From: Anastatus disparis
Lineage: Eukaryota; Arthropoda; Insecta; Hymenoptera; Eupelmidae
Assembly (NCBI GenBank): GCA_017163975.1
Contig: JAFFSR010000249.1
Span: 9,812,622-9,876,621, forward strand
Direction of reading: 5' to 3'
DNA length: 64,000 bases
Part shown: piece after piece, positions 1-10,438 of the stretch
Numbering within the stretch: the stretch's first letter is position 1
Layout: each line of letters starts with the position of its first letter
Program-made: the position numbers and the translations under genes
The notes under the pieces: generated by a model
Database searches by the model: none
Seen by the model: the letters and a program-made list of their open reading frames with translations, nothing else
What the model was told of the DNA's origin: nothing

Positions 1-722
1 AATCAATTTTATACACAATACAAGATCTCTCATGATTTTTAATTCTATCTTTACCCAAGTTATTAAGCATTTTTAATTTACTGCAACATTTAAAAATTAC
101 ACTCACATTAACCTTTTTTGCTACTTTTTTCATGTTGTAGTGTAAATTTTCAATATATGGCAATATTATAAATTGTGTTAAATTATTATTATTATCACCA
201 TTACTATCAATTAGACTTTTATTACTATTACTAAGATTATTTAAATGCAATTCTGAATGAATTTTATTAACTCTAATGTGGACATGTTTTTCAATAAATT
301 TGATAGGATAATTATTGGCTTGCAGAACTATACTAATGTACTTTAAATTTTGACAATTAAACTACCTATGAGATAGTTTTAAAGCCTTGTCAGTTAAATT
401 ATAAACTATTGCTCTTTTTTGTGCAATAGGTGCTTGTGACAAAAAATTTAAATACATGCCTGAATGTGTAGGTTTACGATACCAATTAGTGATTATTGAA
501 CCATTATCTGTCACAGTAAGAGACATATCTAAAAATTGAATAGAATTATTTTTAGGTTTCTCAACAGTAAATTGAATATTAACATCCAAACTATTAAAAT
601 GTTGCAGTATCAAATCTAAATCACTATTGCGCACGCATATCAATACATCATCAACATAAGTCTTCCAAAATAAGATTTCATAAGGGCAACCAACAAGACC
701 ATCATTAATCAAATCCAGACTC
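1..722 (-). pseudogene. Penelope-like element RT fragment (inverted copy)
   Basis: This is the 3' half of a Penelope-like reverse transcriptase on the minus strand, open from 724 down to 362. It carries the catalytic YVDD box (about residues 23-26) and the PLE-typical WYRKPTHSG block (about residue 82). After LSHR there is a stop. The frame beyond it continues into the linker that precedes the GIY-YIG domain and is cut by the window start. Positions 1 to about 487 are a near-perfect reverse complement of 1007-1493, so this is an inverted duplicate of the neighbouring plus-strand copy. Both copies share the same TAG after LSHR. The 5' part of the RT is missing: the copy begins at the head-to-head junction near 723. 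It is not expected to be functional as it stands. Confidence 0.82.
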
Positions 723-841
723 ATTATTTCGGCACTAAATTCTCCAACTTACGATTTATCTAAGCTTTTGCAAAATTTTTAAAAGAAAATTTACCTAAGT
801 CTCACGTTTTTGTTAATAATAGTTATGAAATTAAAGACTTT

Positions 842-1132
842 GTGAATGACTTTAAGATGCCTGAAGGTTTTTGTTTGGCCAGTTTTGATGTGGTAGCTTT
901 ATTTAATAACATTTATTTTGAAGCAGTTAAGTCTTCTTTGGAAAGACGTTGGCATCTTTTAAGAAGTAAGATTAGTTTATCATTGATACAGTTTTGTAAT
1001 ATTATTAATTGGTATCGTAAACCTACACATTCAGGCATGTATTTAAATTTTTTGTCACAAGCACCTATTGCACAAAAAAGAGCAATAGTTTATAATTTAA
1101 CTGACAAGGCTTTAAAACTATCTCATAGGTAG
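842..1132 (+). pseudogene. PLE reverse transcriptase, internally deleted
   Basis: This 96-residue open frame fuses two separated parts of a Penelope-like RT. Residues 1-52 hold the first palm aspartate in the SFDVVALFNN context. From residue 54 the frame is WYRKPTHSGMYLNF, which lies downstream of the catalytic YVDD in intact elements. The roughly 80 residues that should sit between them are present in the inverted minus-strand copy (positions 480-722) but absent here. The fused frame cannot make an active polymerase. The stop at its end is shared with the inverted copy. Confidence 0.75.
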
Positions 1133-1243
1133 TTTAATTGTCAAAATTTAAAGTACATTAGTATAGTTCTGCAAGCCAATAATTATCCTATCAAATTTAT
1201 TGAAAAACATGTCCACATTAGAGTTAATAAAATTCATTCAGAA

Positions 1244-1792
1244 TTGCATTTAAATAATCTTAGTAATAGTAATAAAAGTCTAATTGATAGTAATGGTGAT
1301 AATAATAATAATTTAACACAATTTATAATATTGCCATATATTGAAAATTTACACTACAACATGAAAAAAGTAGCAAAAAAGGTTAATGTGAGTGTAATTT
1401 TTAAATGTTGCAGTAAATTAAAAATGCTTAATAACTTGGGTAAAGATAGAATTAAAAATCATGAGAGATCTTGTATTGTGTATAAAATTGATTGCGCTGA
1501 TTGTAATAAGTCTTATATTGGACAGTCAAGTAGAACTTTGACAACCAGAATAAAAGAACATACAGCTGATTACAAGTATGGTCGGGATAGGTCTGCTTTA
1601 GTGAGACATAGGAATGAGACTGGTCATACGTTTGACTTAAATATAAATAATGTTAAGATCTTGGATGTTGAATATTTATATTTTAAGCGTTTAATTTCAG
1701 AAATGATATTTATTTGTAAAAATAACAATGTTAATTTAATGTCGGACACTCAAAATCTTAGAGGTGTTTTTTCAAAAAATACATTGTTGTAG
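1244..1792 (+). CDS. GIY-YIG endonuclease domain of Penelope-like element
   Basis: This 182-residue frame is the C-terminal part of a PLE polyprotein; the first Met is simply the first one after the upstream stop. It has an Asn-rich linker (residues 1-40), then a GIY-YIG fold: VYKIDC (about residue 80), SYIGQSSRTL with the second Tyr and catalytic Arg (about residues 90-100), a KEH segment, and a late SEM that supplies the conserved Glu. Paired cysteines (CADC) precede the YIG, as in many PLEs. In this family the nuclease nicks target DNA to prime reverse transcription. The domain itself looks intact, but the upstream RT is dead. Confidence 0.85.
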   Translation: MHLNNLSNSNKSLIDSNGDNNNNLTQFIILPYIENLHYNMKKVAKKVNVSVIFKCCSKLKMLNNLGKDRIKNHERSCIVYKIDCADCNKSYIGQSSRTLTTRIKEHTADYKYGRDRSALVRHRNETGHTFDLNINNVKILDVEYLYFKRLISEMIFICKNNNVNLMSDTQNLRGVFSKNTLL

Positions 1793-2090
1793 CTGGTTGC
1801 GTATCTTGGTTCGATTTTGTTGTTCTTGGTCTTGGATCTGACATGTATGTTTTGCTTTGAGGCGGCCTATTTGGGTTTATTGTATTAGTATTGCCGCAAT
1901 AGTGTAGTCATTATGATTGTTCCATTTCAAAATGTTTCTAATAATTGACGATTATTATGTATAATAATATATTTGAATTTTTGACTAGATCATAATGGTT
2001 TATGTGAGTTATTTTGGTTTTTTGAATTTTATGTAAATTTATTCTCTTGCTAAATGTATTTTATATTTGTTATTTATATTATTTTAGTGA

Positions 2091-2133
2091 CTTGAAAAGG
2101 GTTACTTTGAAATGTAACTGAAACGTTGTCAAC
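2091..2133 (+). ncRNA. Hammerhead-ribozyme-like motif of PLE 3' end
   Basis: A short stem (GTTAC / GTAAC) is followed by GAAACGTTGTC, matching the GAAA-C-loop-G-UC part of minimal type I hammerheads known from Penelope-like elements. The upstream strand reads CTTGAAAAG, a degraded version of the CUGANGA box, so self-cleavage is doubtful in this copy. The second PLE in the window has a better preserved first box. Confidence 0.45.
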
Positions 2134-2219
2134 ACAATAAAACAATTTTTTTCGACAGTATAGCCCGTTCGTTCATTGAATTATTTATCTAATTTTTCAC
2201 TATCAGTCGATTCGTACAT

Positions 2220-2795
2220 AAAATTTTGTATTTTCTAATTTTTCTTCATATCATTTTGGTTTTTTTCTTTAATTTTTATATAAGCTTCTTTCTTACGTAA
2301 AGCCTCATTCGCATGTATTTGTTCCAATTTATCAGTACTCATCTTTTCCTTGAATTTCAATTTTTTATCTTAGTATTTTCTAATTTTTCTTTATATTTTT
2401 CTGGTTGTTTTTCTTCAATTTTTATGAAAGCTTCTTTCTTACGTAAAGCCTCGTTCGCACGTATTTGTTCTAATTTATCAGTATTCATTGTTTCCTTGAA
2501 TTTCAATTTTGTTATCTTAGTATTTTTTAATTTTTCTTCATATTTTTTCGGTTGTTTTTTTTTTAATTTTTATATAAGCTTCTTTCTTGCGTAAAGTCTC
2601 ATCCGTACGTATTTGTTCCAGTTTATCAGTACTCATTGTTTCCTTGAATTGCCATTTTGTTATCTTAGTATTTTTTAATTTCTGTTAATATTTATTTGGT
2701 TGTCTTTTTTTCATTTTCATATAAGCTTTTTTCTTACGTAAAGTTTTTTGAACACGTCTTAGTTCTAATTTATCATTACTTTTTTTTCTTGCATT
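2220..2795 (-). repeat. Tandem repeat, ~144-bp unit, coding-like on minus strand
   Basis: Four imperfect copies, starting near 2226, 2361, 2507 and 2654. Read on the minus strand, each unit has a recurring peptide close to MSTDKLEQI, then EALRKKEA, then a lysine/glutamate-rich stretch. The unit length is close to a multiple of three and the changes between units mostly keep this peptide. Frames are broken by stops and indels. It is most simply a decayed exon of a repetitive coiled-coil protein; I do not recognise the family. Confidence 0.55.
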
Positions 2796-2861
2796 TTCAT
2801 AATAATGTCATTTTCTGAAATTTTTTTATATTTATGTGATTGTTCTGTTACCATTTTCCTA

Positions 2862-3248
2862 TTAAGAGAAGGTCGAGTATATGTCCTTTTCTAATTAAAG
2901 AATTGATTTTTTTACAAAAATTAATAATTGCAGCAAAAAATAAGAAGAAAGCCCCATCTCGTATAATAAAAAGCAAGATTCTCTTTTATGAGGGAAAATT
3001 ATTTTTATCGCTTCGTTTTTAAGAAAACCTTGAAAAACTGAATTGTCCATCCTAACCTCTATTTTTCAAGTTTTTCAAGGTTTTCTTCAAAACGAATCGA
3101 TAAAAATAATTTTTCCTCAACAAAGAAAATCTTGCTTTTTATTATACGAGATGGGGCTATCTCCTTATTTTTTGCTACAATTATTAGTTTTTGCAAAAAA
3201 ATTAATTCTTTGATTAGAAAAGGACAGGGGTATACGACCTGCTCTTAA
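2862..3248. mobile_element. Foldback MITE with TTAA flanks
   Basis: Two long inverted arms (about 2866-3035 and 3062-3244) fold on each other around a ~25-bp centre. The ends read TTAAGAGAAGGTCG on the left and CGACCTGCTCTTAA on the right, so the element is bounded by TTAA on both sides. TTAA targets are the mark of the piggyBac superfamily. No transposase frame is present. Confidence 0.75.
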
Positions 3249-3680
3249 CGGGATGTCGGAGCTGCAGCAATTGAGTTTTGCTTTTTTTATTTTATCAATA
3301 TCTTTTTTAATTCATAAATTAAACAAATATAATGACTTGTCCGCACTAAAGCTATATTAACACAATCATTTTTGTAAAACTAAAAAATCATTTGGACTTG
3401 TTATTTTTTCATGAGCTTTAGTAAAACCTCATCGACGCTATATCATTCGAGTCTGGAATCACGCGCGTTCGTGTGTTTTGACGGATCGTATTTCATTTAC
3501 CCCCAACAGCCAATGTTCAGCGCTCGAACTATTGCAGTATTTACAGTGAACTACTCTGTTACTATACCTATCTAATAATGTGCGTCGCATATTTTAGACT
3601 GCTGTAGTTTTAACCTTGCGAACAATAATAGTTGTAGGAGGTATGGAACCCTTGGCGTAACGGATTTTTTTCGGTGTATG
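3249..3680. other. AT-rich spacer, no supported feature
   Basis: No convincing coding frame, RNA gene or repeat was seen between the foldback element and the GT microsatellite. Confidence 0.5.
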
Positions 3681-3685
3681 TATGT

Positions 3686-3686
3686 T

Positions 3687-3778
<92 letters not shown>

Positions 3779-3810
3779 GGTGCGTGTGTGCGTGTGTGTG
3801 TGTGTGTGTA
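3686..3810. repeat. (GT)n microsatellite
   Basis: About 125 bp of almost pure GT dinucleotides, interrupted by a few GC steps and a GGGTGGGTGGG stretch near 3770. Open frames read through it on either strand are artefacts of the repeat. Confidence 0.95.
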
Positions 3811-3834
3811 TGATTTCAGTACGCCAATAATATC

Positions 3835-5275
3835 TCGAGAACTACTCGATGGATTTGCTTCAAATTCTGCATGCAATTTAGTTTTTTGTCTAACTAGGGG
3901 GGGGGGGGAAGCTATTGAAAATTGATCTTCTCAGCCTAGTTTTTTTTTAGAGCCATTTTAAGAATTTAAAAAACATTTTGATTTTTCATTTTTTTGGTAT
4001 TTTACCTATACTACTCAAAGAATTTGCTTGCAAATTTCTATGGACATTATTTGCGAATGTTAAAAGAAGAAAAACTTTTACCAACTGATTTTCTTAGCGC
4101 ACATTTAATTTTAGAGCATTTTGAAAATTAAAAAAAAAAAAATTTTTTTTCATTTATTTTTTATTTTACGACAACCATACAATAGATTTGCTTCTAAATT
4201 GGTATGCAAGTTATTCGCTATTGTCTAAAGAAAACAAGCTTTGGAACACTTATTTTCTTAGTTTAGTTTTAATTTTAGAGCATTTTGAAAATTTTGGAAA
4301 AAATATCTGATTTTCATTTTTTTTCTATTACACAAAAACCATTCGATAGATTTGCTCGAAAATTTCTAGGGAAATCATTTGTAATGGCCTTAATTAAACA
4401 AGCTTTGAAAAACTTATTTTCTCAGTGCAGTTTTAATTTTAGAGCATTTTGAAAATTTTGAATAAAATTTTTCTAATTTTTTTTTTATTTTACGTAAACT
4501 ACTCGATAAAGGAGCTTCAAATTATGTATGGAAATTATTTATGATTGTCAAAATAAAATGAACTTTTGAAAACTAATTTTCTTCAATTTTCTTAGCGCAC
4601 ATTTAATTTTAGAGCATTTTGAAAATTTTGAAAAAAATTTTTATTTTTAATTTCTTTTTTATTGCACAAAAATCACTCGATAAACTTGCTCAAAAATTTT
4701 TAAGCAAACTATTCACTATTATCTGAATAAATCAAGCTTTGGAAAACTTATTTTTTTAGCGCAGTTTTAATTTTAGAGCATTTTTAAAATTTTGGAAAAA
4801 ATATTCATATTTCATTTTTTTTCTATTACACAAAGCCATTCGATAGGTTTGCTCAAAAATTTTCATACAAATTATTTGTTATTGCCTAATTAAAGCAAGC
4901 TTGGAAAAACTTATTTTCTTAGCGCAGTTTTAATTTTAGAGCATTTTGTAAATTTTGAATAGGATTTTACTTATTTTTTGGTATTTTACGTAAACTACTC
5001 GATGAAGTAGCTTAAAATTATGTATAGGAATTATTTACGATTGCCTAAATAAAATGAACTTTTGAAAACTGGTTTTCTGAGCGTAGTTGTAACGTTAAAG
5101 CGTTTTGAAAATTTTAAAACATGTTTATTTTTCAATTATTTGGTATTTTTTGTAAACTATTCGATGAAAATGTTCCAAAATTTGTATGCAAGTTATTGGT
5201 TATAGTGTTAAGAAGACAAGCTTGGGAAAATTAATTTTATAAACGCATTTTAAATTTTAGAGTATCATAAAATCA
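3835..5275. repeat. Diverged tandem satellite, ~165-bp unit
   Basis: Nine diverged units can be followed by the recurring ACTCGAT(A/G)..TTGCT block, near 3844, 4013, 4170, 4338, 4501, 4675, 4838, 4997 and 5159, giving spacings of 157-174 bp. Each unit also carries the block TTTTAGAGCATTTTGAAAATTTT. No coding potential was seen. The array begins directly after the GT tract. Confidence 0.85.
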
Positions 5276-5539
5276 CATTATGCAAATGGCAAAAGTAAGA
5301 AAGAATAAAATTCATATAATTTTCGTAGGTATTAAGACAGCCTTCAATACAGAGGATAGGGACATTTATATTAAAATCGTATTTAAAAAAATAAAATCAA
5401 ATTACTCTAACTCAATGTGCTCTATGAAAAATCATGGCGCCAAAGCACTTGGCAGCGTTTTTATATTGAATATAAATGTATATTTTTATCTATGATTAAT
5501 TTTTATATTGAAAATAAATTATACATAAAAATATATGTT

Positions 5540-5944
5540 TTAAGGGGTGTTCTCATACCGGCACAGAGATCTACCTTATCTACATTTGAATTATGCATTT
5601 AAATAAAAATTTAACTATTTTTGACTAAAATTTATAAAAGAGGCACATTCTTAACATTCTAAAGAATTTATTGCAACGTTAAAAGACAGAATAAAAGTGA
5701 AAATAAAAACAAAAACTGCATAATACGATTATTCATAACTATATTAAAAAGTTAATCGTATTAAGTAGTTTTCGCCTTTATTCTTACCCTTATATTGTCT
5801 TTTTACGTTGCAATAAATTCTTTGGTATGTTAAGGATGAGCCTCTCCTACGAATTTCAGTCACGAATAGTTAAATTTTTATTAAAATTCATAATTTCAAT
5901 GTAGATAAGGTAGAACTCTATGTTGGTATGAGGATTACCCTTAA
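5540..5944. mobile_element. TTAA-flanked foldback MITE, 405 bp, copy 1
   Basis: The element runs from TTAA at 5540-5543 to TTAA at 5941-5944. Terminal inverted repeats are GGGGTGTTCTCATAC and the complement of GTATGAGGATTACCC. The whole body is an imperfect palindrome centred on an ATACGATTA / TAATCGTAT pair. A second copy of the same 405-bp length lies at 43469-43873. It is noncoding; the TTAA target suggests mobilisation by a piggyBac-type transposase. Confidence 0.85.
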
Positions 5945-6112
5945 ACTGTCATAACTACTTATTTTTGGCTCTGACTTACATGATAAATCCATTTTAAAGT
6001 TCATGTAATATAGAAAAAAATAAGCTCGCGAAAAGAAATTTCTGAAGTGGTGAACCATGAGTAATTTCAATTACCATGTAATACATATGAGAACCAATAG
6101 AAAACTTCAAAA

Positions 6113-6400
6113 TTAAGAGGCGGCCGTATAGCTCTGTCCTTGTCTAATCTAAATTTTCGTTATCATTGATAAATTAAATATTGTTATACAAAAGTGAGGG
6201 CATAGCCCAATAGATTTCAGGACGAGCAAATGATCCTATTCTATGAAAAAATATAAAATTTTCATTAGTTTTCGAGTGAGGTCTGAAACGGGAAAACAAT
6301 TAAACTTGATAACTGTTTTTCCGTTTCAGACCTCACTCGAAAACTAATGGAAATTTTATATTTTTTATAAAATAGGATCGTTTGTTCGGCCTCCTCTTAA
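6113..6400. mobile_element. TTAA-flanked foldback MITE, 288 bp
   Basis: The ends are TTAAGAGGCGGCCG and CGGCCTCCTCTTAA, bounded by TTAA on both sides. A near-perfect inner hairpin has arms of about 79 bp (6223-6301 and 6312-6391) around an 11-bp loop. No open frame belongs to it. Confidence 0.75.
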
Positions 6401-6744
6401 GGTTCTGTAAAGAATCATGCTTACTCTGCTCTTCATTCACAACAAGAAGTATTCTTATGAATCTCTTTCTAAAATATCAAGAATTTCAGAAAAAAAAATT
6501 GAGTTGGAACTTTTCTAAAAATTTTGAAAAATTTTCAATATTCAATGATCTATAGTTCTTGATCCTTCTAATCTAAATCCTTGAAAATTTATTTACATCT
6601 TTTGGATAACAAAAAGAATATATTCTCAGAGTTTCAGAGATTTTTATTTTTCTGCTCTTCCACTTTTGGTGTGAAATATCCCACATATACATATATATAT
6701 ATCTACCTATATTATATAGTTATATGAACCAAAATTCAGTCGTT

Positions 6745-6905
6745 GCCCCCCCACATCCCCCCACAGCCCCCCCACATGATTTTTATTAATTAAATAACGT
6801 AAATTTACGTTATTTTATGTTATCGATCCTACCCCCCCCCACGTCCCCCCCGTCCCCCCACAGACCCCCACTAACCCCCCCACAATCCCCCCACAACCCC
6901 CCACA
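6745..6905. repeat. C-rich leader of Helitron A
   Basis: Runs of CCCCCCACA-like units flank a short AT-rich island. The same position in Helitron B (reverse complement, 41070-41300) and Helitron C (44060-44580) is also C-rich, so the tract is a shared property of the element's 5' region and not a chance patch. Confidence 0.7.
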
Positions 6906-6914
6906 ATTTATTCA

Positions 6915-7957
6915 TAACAATGACATGTAACCCAAAATGGAAAGAACTTAAAAAATTTTAAAAATTTTCCTGAAGGAACAACTCCTAATAATATACCAAA
7001 TATTACAGTAAGATTATTTTATGCAAAATTTAAAATGCTATTAAATGATATAATAAAAATGAAATTTTTGGTCCTGTAATAGCTTATGTATTTTCCATAG
7101 AATTTCAAAAAAGAGGATTACCTCATGCACATATCATTATCACATTACACCATAATCATAAAATATTTACTGTAGAATCTATTGATAAGTATATTTCAGC
7201 TGAAATACCATCATCGGAAAATATATATTTACAAAAATTAGTAATTAAACATATGTTACACGGACCACATACTAGCAAATCTCCATGTTATGATGAAAAT
7301 AAAAATATATGTAAAAAAAATTTTCCAAAACCATTTACTGAATGTACTAAAATTGAAGAAAATAAATATCCACAATACAAACGACGAAATAATATTTCTG
7401 ATAATTATATCTACAATTTTAAAAATAACAAAAAAATTATAAAAGTTGATAATTCAATGGTAATTCCTTACAATAGTTTTTTATTAGCAAAATATGCTGC
7501 TCATATTAATACTGAACTTTGTATGTCAATACAAAGTATTAAATATATTTACGACTATATTTATAAAGGAGTAGATAAAGCATATTGCAAAATAAAAGAA
7601 AATAAAATAAAAGAAAATGAAGAAGAAGTATATGATGAAATAACACAATATATAGATGGTAGATACTTAAGTCCAATGGAAGCAGCATGGAGATTACAAG
7701 AATTACCATTATGTGGCAGAAGTCATTCTGTAATAAGATTAAGTATTCATACAGAAAATCAACAAAAAATAATTTTTAATGAAAATGATATAGATTCAGC
7801 ATTAAATAAATACGAAACAACGTTAACCGCATGGTTTACTTTGAATAAAAAAGATGATTTTGCTAAAAAAATTAAATATGTTAACATACCACAATATTAT
7901 ATTTTCAATTCTAACACAAAATCTTGGATAAAACGATCAAAAAATAGAAAAACATAG
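6915..7957 (+). pseudogene. Helitron A Rep (HUH) domain, partial
   Basis: This is the catalytic part of a Helitron replication initiator. TCNPKWKEL appears near 6925, and the HUH motif lies in GLPHAHIIITL (about 7112-7145), with both histidines present. A KPFTECTK/KYPQY segment follows, then DGRYLSPMEAAWRL. The C-terminal 234 residues are open from 7253; the frame is also open upstream to about 7060, where one base is missing relative to copy C. In this family the domain nicks and joins single-stranded DNA using an active-site tyrosine. A frameshift near 7955 separates it from the helicase. Confidence 0.8.
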
Positions 7958-9360
7958 CTATTGGTAGATTAAATGTAGTATCTCCTAAAGATAGTGAACG
8001 TTTTTTTTTAAAATTAATATTAAATAGAATAAAAGGTGCAACATCTTATACAGATTTACGAACTCACGAAAATATTACTTATAATACTTATAAAGAAACA
8101 GCTTTAGCAATGAATTTAATTGAGCACGAAAATGAAATTTATTATATTTTTGAAGAAGCATGTCAAGTTATGTTACCAATACAACTACGTAAATTTTTTG
8201 CATGTTTTTTACTATGTGAAAATATTCAAGGTAAAATTATTTGGAACAAATATAAAAATTTTTACAGAAGATTTTAAAGATAATAAAGAAAATAAAGCTT
8301 TATCACATATTAATCAAATATTAAATTTAGAAGATATGTCATGTGAAAATTTTGGTTTACCAGAACCAAATAAAACATACATTGAAGAAAATGAAGAAAT
8401 TAATGATGAAATTATAAATTTTAGTAAAAAAAATTTGATAAAATGTATAAACAATTAAATAATGATCAAAAACAAATTTTTGAAAAAATAATAAATAATA
8501 AACAAAAAATATTTTTCATAGATGGACCAGGAGGTTCCGGAAAAACTTTCTTATACAAAACATTAATATATTATTATATAAGCATTAAAAAAAAATTTTT
8601 ATCGATGGCTTGGACCGGAATAGCTTCAATTTTATTACCTAAAGGTTTAACAAGTCACAGAACTTTTAGATTACCATTGGATTTAAATAACATTGAAAGC
8701 GCATTTTTAAAATTTAATTCAGATAAAAAAAAATTAAGAGAAACAGATATAATTATATGGGATGAAGCATCTATGATTCCTAAAAAGCTTTAGAAATCGT
8801 AGACAAAACTTTAAAAGATGTTTGTCATAATGATAAAAGTTTTGGTGGAAAAATAATTATTTTAGGTGGAGATTTTCGACAAATTCTACCAGTATTAAAA
8901 TATGGAAGAAGAAATACTATAATTGAAGAGACTATAAAATATTCAAATCTTTGGCCCTTATTTCATATTTTTAAATTAAAAAAAAACATAAGATCTAATA
9001 ATGACAGTTTCTCTTCATTTTTATTAAATATAGGAGAAGGAAACATTAATCCATTTATTATTCCAGAAGAATGGAAAACTAATGACGTCTGTGCCAAAAT
9101 TTATAAAAACATTAACGAAAATTATTGTTTTTCAAAAAATGTCATTTTGAGTACACATAATGAAGATGTAAATATTTTAAATAACAGAATTTTAAAATTA
9201 ATTAAGAATGAAACAAAAACTTATTATAGCATTGACTATGCAACATACAAAGGTGTAGATCAAACGGATGATAATATTCATTTGAATTATCCAATAGAAA
9301 TGTTAAATAACATAAGAGAAGGATTACCTCCACACGAACTGAAATTAAAAGTAAATAAAA
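7958..9360 (+). pseudogene. Helitron A PIF1-like helicase, N-terminal two thirds
   Basis: The segment includes the Rep-helicase linker (about 7960-8440) and a superfamily 1B helicase. Walker A is DGPGGSGKT (8521-8547) and Walker B is IIWDEASM (about 8752-8775). After a one-base break near 8790 the frame resumes with GGDFRQILPV (about 8869-8898), typical of PIF1. It stays open through ILSTHNEDVN to LPPHELKLK near 9350, where it runs into the A/C-rich block. Frames are split at about 8275 and 8790, both in A-rich runs. In Helitrons this protein unwinds DNA for rolling-circle transfer. Confidence 0.82.
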
Positions 9361-10438
9361 CATACAAAGAAACACTAAACAAAAGATCATAAAAGAAAAC
9401 TCACAAAAATCACCCGACGCACAACGCACAGCCGCAAAGCAACCAAAAACACAAGAAACGGCGCAACAAACACAACACTCCCCCAGAAAACAACAAACAA
9501 GCTCTCCCAAACAATCCAAGATAGCAAATAATCCGCAACCGAGATACACACTAGCTTTCCAAGCCGGACAAAGAACAACGAACAAACCACCTAACACACT
9601 CAACCAACCTAAACCACCCATCAAAGTCAAACCTTAAAAACTGCACGAAAAACCGACCAACACTCTCCAACCACACCCGCAATCAACCACCCCAACACCC
9701 TACAAACAACACCACCTTCAACTTATTACCCCTCTCCAACCTACACTTAACATTGACATCACCCACAACCTTCTAAAACCCCGACCTACCCCCACCCCTC
9801 ACACCAAACCCAACGCCGCCTCACAACATCCACTCCGCCCGACACCACAACACCACCCCCCCCCCCACACACTCCCCACCCCTACCCCACGAAACCCACT
9901 TCCTCCCCTTCTGTCCGACACCCGACACTCTAATTTGTTAACCCCCCATCCACTCTTCAAAATAGCTAGCACGACAAAAACCCCCCACCCAACCCCCCCC
10001 CCCCCCCCCCACCTCCCTAACCCCCAACCCACACAGCCCCCCACCCACACCTTACACCCCACCACCAACGCCACCCCATCACACCGCAAACACCCCCCCC
10101 CACCCCACCCACAACACACGCCACCCATCACACCCAACCCCCCCCCCCCCACCCACCACCAACCAACCCCACCCCCCCCCCCCCACCACCCCCACCCCCC
10201 CACCCCCCCCCACCCCTCACACCCCACCCACCCCCCCCCCCCCCGCCACCAAACCCCACCCCCACGCCCCACCCCACACCCACCCCCCAACGCCACCACC
10301 ACTTTTATTCATTCTAAACAGCCACAGCTAAAAAAAACCCCCGCCTACCCAACCCCAAACACAGCACCCCAACCCAGTAACACTACAGACACAACCACAA
10401 ACCACAAACACCCCCCCCCCCCAAACACAAAACACAAA
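9361..10438. other. A/C-only low-complexity block inside Helitron A helicase
   Basis: About 1.08 kb that is nearly free of G and T on the plus strand. It shifts from A-rich (9361-9800) to almost pure C with scattered A (9800-10430). It separates two halves of one helicase that otherwise join with little or no loss: LPPHELKLK on the left, a conserved MLIRNL-type block on the right. Open frames on either strand here are composition artefacts. It could be a real low-complexity insertion or a long-read assembly artefact; I lean to the artefact. Confidence 0.7.

Larger units (their letters stand above)
725..2160 (+). mobile_element. Penelope-like element, 5'-truncated and internally deleted
   Basis: The plus-strand copy starts abruptly inside the RT, at a PLE-typical SALNSPTYDL block (about 735-765). 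It continues through a palm motif, SFDVVALFNN (about 881-910), then jumps near 1003 to WYRKPTHSG, so the segment holding YVDD is deleted. The linker and a GIY-YIG endonuclease follow, then a 3' noncoding region ending near 2160 after a GAAACGTTGTC motif. It joins head to head with the minus-strand copy at about 723-725. No target duplication could be identified because the partner copy runs off the window. Confidence 0.8.

Noticed and set aside
3610..3925. Open frames of Thr-His or Cys-Val repeats on both strands
   Set aside because: They are translations of the (GT)n microsatellite.
9202..10302. Long Gly/Trp/Cys-rich and Pro/His-rich open frames on both strands
   Set aside because: They arise because the A/C-only block has almost no stop codons in several frames; there is no domain and no codon structure. 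Only the last part of the plus-strand frame (10439 onward) is real helicase.
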